Of a stretch of 64,000 bases of DNA, positions 36,388 to 46,825 are shown piece by piece. Location: contig ML679961.1 of assembly GCA_007922225.1 (NCBI GenBank), positions 74,164,652-74,228,651 of the forward strand, written 5' to 3'. The first letter of the stretch is position 1; each line of letters starts with the position of its first letter. The translations under genes were made by a program, and so were the position numbers. The notes under the pieces were generated by a model. That model ran no database searches. It worked only from the letters and a program-made list of their open reading frames with translations, and was not told the origin of the DNA. This DNA is from Emydura subglobosa. Lineage: Eukaryota; Chordata; Testudines; Chelidae.

Positions 36388-36621
36388 CTAATCATCTTGA
36401 TAGTTTAGGAAGCAATGTAGATACTGTTCAAGGACCTGATTGACCCAATCTACCTGTCCATTGGTGCTGAGGTGATAGGCTGTTGAGGTCAGGATCTTGA
36501 TACTCAGATGGCATAAAAGTTCTTGACAGAAGTGGGAAATAAACTGGGATCCTCGGTCAGATACCATGCCTATATGCAAGCCATGAAGATGAAAGATGTT
36601 GCTTACAAACAGACGGGCCAT
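36388..36621 (-). pseudogene. Gypsy integrase core fragment
   Basis: A 77-codon frame containing SDRGSQFISHFCQELL and then TAYHLSTNGQVDWVNQVLEQ. The first block holds the second catalytic Asp of the D,D-35-E integrase core. In the second, the position normally occupied by the catalytic Glu reads Asp (NGQVD). The remainder upstream is frameshifted. The frame is a relic without its own start. Confidence 0.8.
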
Positions 36622-36998
36622 CTCCTGAAGAGAAGGAAGCTCTTATCATGGAACAAAATGCACCATCTTGAATATGTGGTCACTCACCACTAGAATAGTA
36701 ATGTGGTTTTGGGAGAGTGGTAATTCACAGTAAAGTTTTTAGAAATGATGGCCCAAAGCTGAGGTGGAGTGGGTAGGGGCTCGAAGAGACCCATTGGTCT
36801 GGAACAGGGGATCTTGGTTCAGATACAAAGGTCAAAGGAATCTACATAGGATGCAACAGTAGTACATGTGGCAGGCCACCAAAAGTTCCTGGAGACTAGG
36901 TCTTGGATTTTGGAACAGTCAAAGTAGTCTTCTAGGGGGGCATCATAGTAGAGCTGTAGGACTCAAAGTCAAGTTGCCCCTTTGGGCCCACAAGTGTG

Positions 36999-37271
36999 TC
37001 ACTCATGGCATAGGATCCCTTCCTGGAACATGAAGACTGTAGAGGTCTTGTCTTGGTCATGGTCTAAGGCTTGATGAGTTTGGATGTCAAGGGGATCACT
37101 AGATAACTGAGAGCAGATGGATGATAACAGATCCAAGGTTATGATGCCAGAAATGAAGTGTGAGGACTTGAGAACCCTGGATATAATCTCCTCATCAGGT
37201 TTGTAGTATTCATACTTTTGTGACAATGCATCCACTTTCCCATTCCTTGTCCCTGGCTGGTAAGTGTCCAC
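36999..37271 (-). pseudogene. Gypsy RNase H / integrase linker fragment
   Basis: A 90-codon frame with YQPGTRNGKVDALSQKYEY, the conserved end of the gypsy RNase H domain (N-x-K-A/V-D-A-L-S), followed by the linker towards the integrase zinc-binding domain. It lies collinearly between the RNase H block at about 37440 and the integrase core. Confidence 0.75.
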
Positions 37272-37750
37272 AAACTTAAATTGTGTGAAGAAGTGAGACT
37301 AGTGTGCCTGCTGCCGGTTCAGGTGTCTGCCCATTTTTAGGTCGTGCAAGTTTTAATGATCCTTCAGAACTTGGACTGGGAACATAGCACAATCCAGAAG
37401 ATGGTGCCATCTATCAAAGGCTACTTTGATGGCCAGCAGTTCTTCATCCATGATGTCATAATTCATATCAGCAGGAGTGAGTTTTCATGAGTAAAAGGTG
37501 CACTGGTGAAGTTGATCACTGGGAGAAGTAAGTTGGGAAAGGACTGCTACTACCACAAAGTTTGAAATGTCTGCCTCATTGTAAATAGGTTGGTGGGAAC
37601 CGGCTAGAACAAGATGGGAGCTGTGACAAATTTCTGTTTCTGATTTCAAAGGCAGACTGTGTTTCTGGGGACCATGGAAACCAGGCTCCCTTTCAGAGCA
37701 AAGCTGTGAGAGGACTGACTAGAGCAGAGAGGCCTGAGATAAATCATCTA

Positions 37751-38110
37751 TTAAAAATTAGCAAAACCCAAGAAGTGTTGGATTCCACAGACATCCTTCA
37801 GTGTCACCCTATCTGTGATGACCACCACCATGTGAGGGTCTATTTTGAATCCCTGGAGTGAGATGATATATTCAAGAAATTCAATTATGCCCAGCTTAAA
37901 CTCACATTTCTCCAGCGTGGCAGATAGATGATTCTGGTGTAGTCTTTCAAGAACACTATGCACATGATCATGAAAATCTGGGTCTTCATTGAAAATCAGA
38001 ATGTCATCAAGGTAGATAATGACAAAGTGGTCCAGGATATCTCATAATATATCATTCATAAAGTGTTGATATGCTTTTGGAGTGTTGCATAGGCCGAAGG
38101 GCATGACAAC
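37751..38110 (-). pseudogene. Gypsy reverse transcriptase remnant with intact YLDD
   Basis: The catalytic box reads IYLDDILIF at about 38017-37991, so both catalytic Asp residues survive. Upstream, VVMPFG lies at 38110-38094. Downstream is an open 70-codon stretch with VLERLHQNHLSATLEKCEF and then GFKIDPHMV, typical of sushi-like/chromovirus reverse transcriptases. Frameshifts and stops separate the blocks, so the intact motif does not mean activity. Confidence 0.8.
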
Positions 38111-38715
38111 ATATTCATAGTGACTGTATCGAGTACAAAAAAAAGTCACCCACTCTTCTTGCTCATGCATGTTCAGCAGCTTATAGGCTCAGTGCAGATC
38201 TAACTCTATGAAAATACTGGCAGTGCATAGCCAGTCCAAGAGCTCACTGATGAAAGAGAGTGGATAGCAGTTTTATTACCTTGCTCGGGTCTCAATAGTC
38301 AATACATGGCCAAAAAGAGCTGCCTTTCTTCTTGGGGGGGAAAAAAGATTGGATTACTCAGAAGCAATGTGGATGGGCAGATTAAACCCTTCTGAAGATT
38401 CTCCTGCAGCTACCAAGTGGAGCCCACAGTTCAGATGCAGCCAAGGGACTATATCCAACCAAATATGATCTTGGATTCAAGCAGATTGATTGTCATTACC
38501 CCAATTCAGGGGCAGGATGTCCACCTTCTCCTTGTCAAAAATGTCAGAAGTCATTCTATTTCTACGGGATCTTGGTCATGGCAGGCAAAGGGGGGCATGT
38601 GGGGGGCACTGCAGTTCCTAGCAGTCTTGCTGACTGTGGATCAGGATCTTCCAGTGGATGATGTGACCAACAGAGCGTACTGGTCTGTTTCTTGGATAGC
38701 TGGCACATTCAAGAG

Positions 38716-39024
38716 TTAAAGTGTAGGGTCCCCTTCTGTCAGCAAAGGTGGGAGTCCGGGGGGGGGGGGGGGAGGAAAGCAGGGCATACCTAGGATGATG
38801 GGAACATGAGGGACCTGGATTAATCCAAATTGGAGGGTTTTCTGGTGCCACCAGAGAATGATAATCACTATTGGCAAGGTCTGGTGGATTACTGATCCTG
38901 AGGGGAGAAGAGACCCATCAGTAGTCTTGACCAGATCTGGAGAGTCCTTCAGTATGGTTGGAACTGCATTGGTCTCAGCAAAGTTTAAGTCTATAAAGTT
39001 ACCTGTCCCCAATTGAGTCCCCAA
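38716..39024 (-). pseudogene. Gypsy protease-region fragment
   Basis: A 102-codon frame with TGNFIDLNFAETN, LLPSGSVIHQT and HVPIILGMPC, the retropepsin-like region that precedes reverse transcriptase in this gypsy lineage. It includes a polyproline run encoded by the G15 tract at 38758-38772 on the plus strand, which is a later expansion. The ILGMPC motif marks the end of the protease fold. Confidence 0.65.
38758..38772 (+). repeat. Poly-G run
   Basis: Fifteen consecutive G residues inside the gypsy protease region. Prone to length error in assembly and to slippage. Confidence 0.9.
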
Positions 39025-39321
39025 TTCAACTAGGGCGTCTGGGGGAATCTCAGAGTTTACCAGAAGTCGACTTAATGCAAAGCTTTAGGATCTGTATTCA
39101 AACCTGATTTGGGGGTCCTGCTGTGACAACTATAGCCAGCATCATGGGTGCTGGGATTTACTGGGGGGGGCCAAGACCAGCTCAGTCCCGACCCATTCTT
39201 AAGGGCTATGGACCTGGCATTTCCTGGTTCTCATCCCGCCCAAGTCTTCTCTGACACATAGAGGCAAGATTAGCTGGGTTTTCTACAATATAAACACAAT
39301 CCTAATGCTCAGCATTTGTAC

Positions 39322-40052
39322 TTAGAATGATAGAATTATAGGGTTAAAAGAGACCGCAAGGGTCATCTAGTCTAATCCCCTGCCAAGATGCAGGACTTGT
39401 TGTGTCTAAACCATTCAAGGCAGAGGGCTATCCAGCCTACGTTTGAAAACCACCAGTGAAGAATCTTCCACAACCTCCAGAGGAAGTCTCCTCTGTTGTC
39501 CTACTGTTCTTACAATTGGACCCTGTCTTCACTTATCTCCGAGATTCGGCGGCAGTCTACGGGAGTTAGGCAAGCTACGCAAAAAAGTGCGTAAATCCCA
39601 TCGACTTCTCTGCTTCTCTTCTGCGCGCCGTCTTCACTGCACTACGCCAACAGGAACCGCATTCCCATCAACGCAGCGCTATGCCACTTGTGAAGGTGGT
39701 CTTAGTACCTCAATTTCTGGATTGACTGAGCGAGTCTTCACTGACTGCTCAGTCAATCCAGAGAAATCGATCTGAAAGCAGCGACTTTGCAGCCATCAGT
39801 GTAACCATAGCTTTAGAAAGCTTCTCCTGAGATGTAATCTAAACCTGCTATGCTATAGTTTGAAACCATTGCCTCTTGTTTGCCCTCTGTGGCAAAAGAG
39901 AACAACTTTTCTCCATCTTTGTTTTTATGGCAGCCTTTTAAGTATCTGAGGACTGTTATCATATCCTCCATCAGTCTCCTCTTTTCCAAACTAAACGTAC
40001 CCAGTTCCTTCAGACTTTGCTTGTATGGCTTGCATTCCATCCCTTTGATCAT
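39322..40052 (-). mobile_element. CR1-A, 3' part (inserted in gypsy gag)
   Basis: Antisense CR1 with its 3' terminus at the left ('tagaatgatagaattatagg', an octamer relic). It is split twice. A MITE sits at 39519-39812, and the copy is broken at 40052, where CR1-B begins. The sequence stops at 'ctttgatcat', and the collinear next words 'ctttgtcacttgcctctgg' reappear at 42709, beyond CR1-B. It lies between the gypsy zinc-knuckle region and the gypsy gag N-terminus. Confidence 0.88.
39519..39812. mobile_element. PIF/Harbinger-like MITE nested in CR1-A
   Basis: A 294-bp non-coding insert. Ends gaccctgtcttcact and agtgtaaccatagct are degenerate inverted repeats of the same type as the element at 10710-10976. 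Flanking triplets ttg (39516-39518) and tta (39813-39815) fit a 3-bp TTA duplication with one mutation. Removing it restores a continuous CR1 ('cttacaatt' + 'agaaagcttctcctga'). The interior is CpG-rich and holds a perfect 16-bp inverted repeat (39716-39731 and 39747-39762). The 110-codon frame at 39443-39775 spans the junction and is spurious. Confidence 0.7.
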
Positions 40053-40412
40053 AGAATCCCAGACAATTAGGGTTGGAAGAGACCTCAGGAGGTCATCTAG
40101 TCCAACTCCCTGCTCAAAGCAGGACCAACCCCAACTAAATCATCCCAGCGAGGGTTTTGTCAAGCCACAGCTTAAAAACCTCTAAAGATGGAGATTACAC
40201 CACCTCCTTAGGTAACCCATTCCAGTGCTTCACCACCCTTCTAGTGGAAAAGTTTTTCCTAATATCCAACCTAGACCTCCCTCACTGCAACTTGAGACCA
40301 TTGCTCCTTGTTCTGTAATCTACTACCATTGAGAACAGCCTAGGTCTATCCTCCTGGAACCCCCTTTCAGGTAGTTAAAGACTGCTGCCAAATCCCCCCT
40401 CATTCTTTTTTT

Positions 40413-40835
40413 TTACAGACTAAATAAGCCTAGTTCCCTCAGCCTCTCTTCATAAGTCATGTGCTCCAGCCCCCTAATCATTTTTGTTGCCCTCCTCTGG
40501 ACTCTTTCCATATCTTTTCTGTAATGAGGGGCCCAAAACTGGACACAGTACTCCAAATGAGGCTTCACCAGTGCTGAATAGAGGGAAATAATTTCCCTCA
40601 ATCTGCTGGCAATGTTCCCACTAATGCAGCCCAATATCCCAGCTTTCTTGGCAATAAGGGCACGCTGTTGACTCATATCCAGCTTCTTGTACATTGTGAC
40701 CCCAAGGTCCTTTTCTGCATAACTGTTGCCTAGCCAGTCGGTCCCCAGTCTGTAGCAGTGCATGGGATTCTTCCTTCCTAAGTGCAGGACTCTGCACTTG
40801 TCCTTGTTGATCCTCATCAGATTTTTTTGGTCCAA
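40413..40835 (-). pseudogene. CR1-B reverse transcriptase C-terminus
   Basis: A 140-codon open stretch: [19 protein letters not shown], then [36 protein letters not shown] and [19 protein letters not shown]. These are the consecutive conserved blocks from just after the active site to the end of CR1 ORF2. It is among the best preserved coding segments here. It is joined upstream, through frameshifts, to an intact FADD box at 40918-40901. Confidence 0.85.
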
Positions 40836-41217
40836 TCCTCTAATTTGTCTAAGTCACTCTTATCTCTGCCCTCCAGCATATCTAGCACTTCTCCCATCTT
40901 AGTGTCATCTGCAAACTTTCTGAGAGTGCAATCCCACGCCATCCTCCAGATCATTAATGAATATGTTGAATAAAACTGGCCCCAGTACTAACCCCTGTGG
41001 CACTCTGCTTGTTACCAGCTGCCAAGTAGTCTTTGAGCCGTTGATCACTACCCTTTGTTTTAGCCAGCTTTCTATCCATCTTATACTCCATTCATCCAGC
41101 CCATGCTTCTTTACCTTGCTGATAAGAATACTGTGGGAGACGTATCGAAAGCTTTGCTAAAGTCAAGGTATATCACGTCCACCACTTTTCCCTATATTCA
41201 CAGAGCCAGTTATCTCA

Positions 41218-41607
41218 TCATAGAAGGCAATCAGGTTCATTAGATAGACATGATTTGCCCTTGGTGAATCTATGCTGACTATTCCTGATCATCTTCCTTT
41301 CTTCTAAGTGCCTCAAAATGGATTCCTTGAGGACCTGCTCCATGATTTTTCCAGGGACTGAGGTGAGGTTGACCAGTCTGTAGTTCCCCGGATCCTCCTC
41401 CTTTCCTTTTTTGAAGATGGACCCTATATTTGTCTTTTTCCAATCAACTGGGACCTCCCCCACTTGCCACAAGTTTTCAAAGATAATGGCCAATGGGTCT
41501 GCAATCACATCAGCCAACTCCCTCATCACCCTTGGATGCATTGCATCTGGCCCCATGGACTTGTGAATGTCCAGCCTTTCTAAATAGTATTGAACCTGTT
41601 CTTTCAC
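41218..41607 (-). pseudogene. CR1-B reverse transcriptase N-terminus
   Basis: A 129-codon open stretch with KSMGPDAMHPRVMRELADV, DPLAIIFENLWQVGEVP, DWKKTNIGSIFKKGKEEDP and TSVPGKIMEQ, covering the fingers of the CR1 reverse transcriptase in order. It continues into the palm region (PQGLVLGPVLFNIFINDLE near 40985) in shifted frames. Confidence 0.85.
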
Positions 41608-41631
41608 GACTGAGGGCTACTCACCTCCTCC

Positions 41632-42063
41632 TCATTCTGTGCTGTCCAGTTCAGTAGTCTGGGAACTGACTTTGTCTGTGAAGACAAAGGCAAAAAAAGC
41701 ATTGAGCACTTCACCTTTTTCCACATCATCTGGCACTAGGTTGCCTCCTCCATTCTGTAAGGGGCCCACAGTTTCCCTGACCACCTTTTTGTTACTAACA
41801 TACCTGTAGAAACCCTTCTTGTTACCCTTCATGTCCCTTGCTAGCTGCAACTCTAATTGTGCTTTGACCTTGCTGATTTCACTCCTGAATGCTTGAGCAG
41901 TATTTTTATACTCCTCCCTGGTCATCTGACCAAGCTTCCACTTCTTATAAGCTTCCTTTTTGTGTTTAAGCTCACCAAAGACTTCTTTGTTAAGCCAAGC
42001 TGGTCTCCTGCCATCTTTGCTATTCTTTCTGCACATCAGGATACTTTGTTCCTGTGCCCTCAA
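41632..42063 (-). pseudogene. CR1-B linker between endonuclease and reverse transcriptase
   Basis: A 143-codon open stretch: GRRPAWLNKEVFGELKHK, EAYKKWKLGQMTREEYKN and YRYVSNKKVVRETVGPLQN. This Lys-rich linker is conserved in CR1 ORF2 between the endonuclease and polymerase. A short stop-containing interval separates it from the polymerase block to its left. Confidence 0.85.
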
Positions 42064-42115
42064 TAAGGTTTCTTTAAAATACAGCTAGCTCTCTTAGATT
42101 CCTTTCCCCCTCATA

Positions 42116-42630
42116 TTAGCCTTTCAGCTCCCTAAAGGAATCAAAGTCTGCTTTTCTGAAGTCCATGGTCCGTATCCTGCTGTTCTCCTTTCTTCCTTTT
42201 GTCAGGATCCTGAACTCGACCATCTCATGGTCACTGCTGCCCAGGTTACCACCCACTTCTACTTCCCCTAGCAATTCTTCCCTGTTTGTGAGCAGCAGAT
42301 CAAGAGGAGCACGGCCCCTAGTAGTTTCCTCCAGCACTTGCACCATGAAGTTGTTCGCAATACTCTCCAAATCTTCCTGGATTGTCTGTGTTCTGCTGTA
42401 TTGCTCTCCCAGCAGATGTCAGGGTGATTGAAGTCCCCCATGAGAACAAGGTCCTGTGATCTGAAAACTTTCACTAGTTGTCTGAAGAAAGCGTCGTCTA
42501 CCTCATCCTCTTGGTCTGGTGGTCTATAACAGACGTCCACCACAACATTACCCTTGTTGCTCTCTAAACTTAACCTAAAGACTCTCAACAGGCTTTTCCC
42601 CAGTTTCATTCTTGAGTTCTGAGCAATCAT
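42116..42630 (-). pseudogene. CR1-B AP-endonuclease, C-terminal part
   Basis: Two overlapping frames (42268-42630 and 42116-42370) that join by a frameshift near 42370-42400. The first has VCYRPPDQEDEVDDAFF and [20 protein letters not shown] is a catalytic motif of the AP-endonuclease fold. The second has [15 protein letters not shown] and [10 protein letters not shown], with the catalytic SDH. The N-terminal catalytic residues lie beyond the 5' truncation. Confidence 0.85.
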
Positions 42631-42700
42631 ATTACTCTTTTACATATAATGTAACACCTCCACCTTCTCTCCCTGCCTGTCTTTCCTGAACCGGCATCTG

Positions 42701-42755
42701 TTGATCATCTTTGTCACTTGCCTCTGGATCCTTTCCAATTTCTCTACATCCAGAT
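42701..42755 (-). mobile_element. CR1-A, 5' piece beyond CR1-B
   Basis: 'ttgatcatctttgtcacttg' followed by 'cctctggatcctttccaatt' continues CR1-A from 40052. Read on the minus strand it encodes VEKLERIQRQVTKMI, the CR1 C-terminal block, in the position expected directly upstream of the 40044 junction. CR1-A is truncated here, and gypsy sequence resumes to the right. Confidence 0.85.
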
Positions 42756-43421
42756 CTCCATCAGATTTGTCAGGCAGCGGAGTCTTTGGATTCAGGGAGG
42801 TAGAAATAGGAGGAACCAGCAGAGCAACCGGCATCTTCAGGATCACATTCTGTAACTGCAGGGTAGTTTCTTACAACTACAGGTTCTGGATGGAATTCAC
42901 CATTCCGCTGGGATCTTAATAATGTCCAGGCTAGTGCTGAGCATTGCTGGCCTAATTGTATGGGGTTTTTCAATCTGTCAGCTGTCTAGCCTAATTATTG
43001 GGGTGGGGCATCAGGCCTAGTTATCAGGGTGGGCATCAAGACCGCAAGACTTTAGCAGCGGAGCCATAGTCAGTAGTTGGAAGCTGGAACCAAGGGTATA
43101 ACTGGACTCTGTAGACAGGAGCCAGTGCCAGGGGTCAAACCAGAGGGCAGGAACTGCATTTACAGGATAGCAGGCAAGGAGGGGTTGAGGGCAGGGGCAG
43201 GACAGAAGCGAGGCTAGGTGCAAGGCAGGAGAAGGAGGAACAAGGTAATGCAGGAACTGATACAGTGTTGGGCAAGAGTACTGCGAAGCCAGCGAACCGC
43301 TGCTGCTGCTGACCCCTGCAGCCGATCATGTCACGTGGCAAGTCAGTCAGCGTGCTGCAGGACAGCTGTACTAAAGAGACTGCCTGGAGAATAGCTCTGC
43401 TGCAGGCCCTGAGTCCTGACA
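42756..43421 (-). mobile_element. Gypsy 5' part: LTR/leader and gag N-terminus
   Basis: The minus strand starting at 43421 reads tgtcaggactcagggcctgc, the TG-type start seen in turtle gypsy LTRs. About 600 bp further, at 42822-42765, it encodes PPISTSLNPKTPLPDKSDGD, resembling the gag N-terminus of sushi-like elements. CR1-A then intervenes, and the element resumes at the zinc knuckle (39299). The central gag (between PDK-x-DGD and the knuckle) is absent, so the element had lost it or lost it during the CR1 insertion. The inner LTR boundary and primer-binding site are not resolved. Confidence 0.5.
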
Positions 43422-46317
43422 CATGTAGGCAGCTTGTCTTCTATACCTTCACCTTCATGCCAAATGAGAGTGTCATCTGCACATGGGGTTCCTTTCCAGG
43501 CATAGAATGCAGAAGATCTATCTCACCTCCAGGTCTGGGTCCTAAGGGTTCCTTGTGTTGTTCTCATACACACCCATTTTCATAGACCATAAGCTGTGTT
43601 ATCCAACAGTGTACAGGATACTTACAATGGTTCTACACAATGCAGAGAGTGTTTGAAAACATTTTAGGGAATCTATATATACCTGACATGCATGGTTATG
43701 ACTCTTACAGGAAAAATATATGTCCTCCGTCCTTGGCAGAGACCCTAGATAGAGCCTTAGCTCTAATGGCACTAGCAGGTATCACTAGGATACTGCTGTG
43801 TTCTGTTGAATAGGTCCTGCTGCTATTGTATTACCTGTCTTCAGTTCTATTAAAAGGAACATTGTAAGCAGTATGTAGGTGTCATATTGGGAGGAATTCT
43901 TCTTCTGATCTAATTACATTTTCCTGGCAATGGATGAAGAGAGGGAATGGAGATAATTAAGCTTGGATAAGTCATCTTTTTCTGGTATTACACCATTATT
44001 CAAGCAAAAGCACTACAGATTGTTATACTTCACTGGGCCCTTTAGGATGCTATTTTCTCAGGTTGCTGCCATTTATTAATGTTTTGATTTATTCAAGGAG
44101 GATTAATAACTCTAGGGGATCATATTTCATTTCTGTTCAATTCCTGAGACTCAGAGCCTGTTTTAAACAATCCCTACCAAATAGTTACAGATGAACTATC
44201 CCTTAAAATCAATCTGATGCATTTAAAGCTGAAGGCAGCTGCAATGCACAGATCCAGGTTAAATGGTTTGGCAGCTGTCCAACTGGCTGCCATTTGGAAG
44301 ACTTGCACTCATAGGAATTGGGCTGAGGAGGTGTTTGTAAGGTACTAAATGTCCAGTGAATTGATTCCAGGTTTGGTCTCATGGATTTGTCTAGAATATT
44401 AAAAGGCCAACACATCATTTATAGGTTGACTTCTGGGATGTTGTTAGGTCATGAAACATGAATGGTATTATTTCCAGACCTGGTTTCAGGGGATGTTTTT
44501 ATAACTATATGCTTCCAGAGCACATCATTTTAAAAAAAAATTGAATGTAGTATTGAAAGGCACTGGATTGTCATCCCTGGGATTGAGGATCTCTCATGTT
44601 CCACACAGTAAGATCAACAGGGCAGAGCTACTATACTTTTTATAGTGCATATAGTTTTAAGAACAGTGTGTGATTACTGCACCTTTAAGTTCTGGCATAT
44701 TTTTGGCTTCCAAATTTCTAAAGATGTGTCAGCTCTACTAGAGCTGTGAGATGGTGACTGAATTTAGGATTGGATGTAACTCGTAAAATAAAGGACCCTA
44801 CTCGTGTTTATTATACTCAACAATGCTCAACAATGTTCTGATGTACCTCAGCTTGGATGGTCCAAATCCACTGACTCTCACCTTAACACCATGATTAAAT
44901 CAGGAATGAGTCAGACCTGTTATAAATATAATTTTTAATATATTTTTTAAAAATACTTTAAAAAAAATTAAACCTGGCATTGCTCAGTTGGAAAACCAAG
45001 CAAAACATTGTTTTACTAGAACTAATGAGCATGAAAAAATGGACTATAAAGAGATGGGTCCAAACGTTATTTGGGATAAACAAGTTCAGCTCCCATGGAA
45101 GACTCTGGGACAAATTCAACAGTGTTGTAAACAGTGGTGAAAGCTGGTCAGAAAAGGGAAAGAAGGTGGTAACTTACATGAATTTGACATTGAGTTGGTG
45201 TGCAAAATGGATCTGATTTACATGCACTTGGTATTCTGTAAAGATCAAATTCAACCCCAGGAATCATAGAATTGCCAGTGCTTACACCAGGACTAAATTC
45301 AGTCTAAGGACTGTTAGATGTGTGGCGCAGTATTAGTTAAGGTAGCAAGGGGCAGTTTTATCTTTCTTACACCAGCTTTGTTTGAACATATTCAGCTCTC
45401 ATTTGAATTCAGTAGAACTATTCAAGATTTACACTACAATAATTGAGATAAACATCCAGCCCTTTGAATGCAGATGTCATTATCCTAATGTACTGGGGTG
45501 TCTGTATTTCCTTTGGTACCCTCCCCACCCCTTTTTTTCTTTCTAGACACGTGAATGTGGGTATGTATTGCTTTTACAACCTTTCTGGGCAGCTGAAAAT
45601 GAATATTCCCAATTCCTCTGCAAGGCAAAGCTATTGTTGTGCTGCATGCTTCCCATTCTGCTCAGAGAATACTTGATTACTGTATAGTGCTACAGATTGT
45701 GGGGTTCAGAGGATCTGAATAACAAAAAAAGATGATCGCAGCTGTTTCACCACCAACCCACACTTATTTTTTATTTAAAATTTATCAGATGATTATCAAG
45801 TTCACAAATTAGTAATATGTTGATTAAAAACATAGCATGTGTATGAAAAATCATAGAGTTGGGTGACAAACAACACTAAAGTCATGATATTTGAATTTTG
45901 TAGTAATAAATGACATTTTATAACTATACAATCCCTTTAATCCCAGAGTCTCATGGGGCTTTACAAACTAACACGTACAGCAACTGCTCTGGTAATTCTG
46001 GGGTGTGAGAGAGAAGCAGCAAGAGGACAGCATTAAAATAGGAAACACACATTTTGGCCAAGTATGCCAGTAGAAATGATTTGTTATTCTAAGTATTTGC
46101 TAAATTGTTTATTTAAACAGATTTCCACATATGTGTTGTTTGGGAACAATTAATCTAGCTAGTCACAATTCATGATGTGTGATTGGTCACTTAAATCACA
46201 AGATATTATTTCTGCTTTTTGACTGGATTATTGACACTATTTAATTTGGACAATAATGGATGAGGAATAATACACTTCCAGTACCTTTATTTATAATACT
46301 TATTTGTACCAAAATGT
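43422..46317. other. Gene-free stretch
   Basis: About 2.9 kb. An A/T patch lies at 44935-44970. Fragments near 45110-45320 ('gacaaattcaacagtg', 'accaggactaaattcag') resemble decayed palindromic short repeats, and 45895-46030 resembles a SINE or LINE tail ('tcatggggctttacaaac'). No gene is supported. Confidence 0.4.
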
Positions 46318-46440
46318 TCATAGATTCTAAAGCCAGACGAGAGCATTGTGATCATCTAGTGTGACCTCCTGTACAACACAGGCTATTGGACTTCCATGTA
46401 TTAATTCCTGGCGATCATTTGTGATAAGCATGTTCATGAA
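46318..46440 (-). mobile_element. CR1 3' fragment, antisense
   Basis: 'tcatagattctaaagccaga' followed by 'gtgatcatctagtgtgacct' and 'cctgtacaacacaggc' is an antisense CR1 3' terminus of the same subfamily as the 1.3-kb copy. Very short and 5'-truncated. Confidence 0.75.
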
Positions 46441-46739
46441 TACCTAGTGACTGTCCAAATGACCATGAACATTATAATCACTACCTATACTCCACCCAAC
46501 TCCACCCCCCAAAAAAACCCCAGTGAACTGTACTTACCATTTTCATTCATAAATAATATTTAGGAATTGAGTTTTGTATTCTACAAGTTCAGCTCAGAAA
46601 AAAAAGACAGGCTGAGTCAACCCTGTTCAGATTTTTTAAAAGAGAAGTATTTCAAACTTAATCATTAAAGCACAGAGCTAGCCTTATGTTTTTGCTAAAA
46701 ATATTTTTACAGGTACTATAGTATGAGATAAAGGCAAAT

Positions 46740-46825
46740 GGCTCAATTCTCCTCTTACTTACATGACATAAATCAGAAATAACTTTACACAAGTCAATTG
46801 AGTTACACCAACGTAAAAATGAAGC
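46740..46825. repeat. Short sauropsid repeat
   Basis: 'caattctcctcttacttaca' and 'caattgagttacaccaacgt' match, in order, a widespread short repeat built around 'gtaaatcaggagtaactcca'. Degenerate. Confidence 0.4.

Larger units (their letters stand above)
36380..39321 (-). mobile_element. Decayed Ty3/gypsy (sushi-like) element: nucleocapsid to integrase
   Basis: Antisense pol in canonical order, reading right to left: a zinc-knuckle start (CLYC, near 39299-39283); a protease region (GNFIDLNFAE near 39010-38980, ending in an ILG motif near 38780); reverse transcriptase (VVMPFG near 38110-38094, YLDD at 38014-38003); RNase H (NYDIMDEELLAIK near 37462-37425); the post-RNase H segment (PGTRNGKVDALSQKY, about 37260-37200); and the integrase core (36621-36388). 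Stops and frameshifts are scattered. This lineage differs from the gypsy copy at 17-20 kb. Its 5' part continues at 42756-43421, beyond the CR1 insertions. No 3' LTR is recognised below 36380. Confidence 0.85.
40053..42700 (-). mobile_element. CR1-B LINE, 2.65 kb, inserted in CR1-A
   Basis: The longest CR1 in the window, antisense. The 3' terminus is at 40053. Reading right to left it encodes the AP-endonuclease from an internal point (GVCYRPPDQEDEVDDAF near 42540), the linker, the full reverse transcriptase and the C-terminus, then the 3' UTR. ORF1 and the endonuclease N-terminus are missing by 5' truncation at 42700. It is flanked by an exact 8-bp duplication ttgatcat at 40045-40052 and 42701-42708, and its removal rejoins CR1-A. 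Reading frames are long, but frameshifts occur in the palm region. Confidence 0.92.

Noticed and set aside
39443..39775. 110-codon plus-strand frame
   Set aside because: It crosses the CR1-A/MITE junction, so it is a chance frame in composite repeat sequence.
43127..43327. Apparent hAT ends (caggggtca near 43130 and gctgacccctg near 43320)
   Set aside because: Only about nine terminal bases pair and the flanking octamers do not match, so this is probably coincidence inside the gypsy 5' region.
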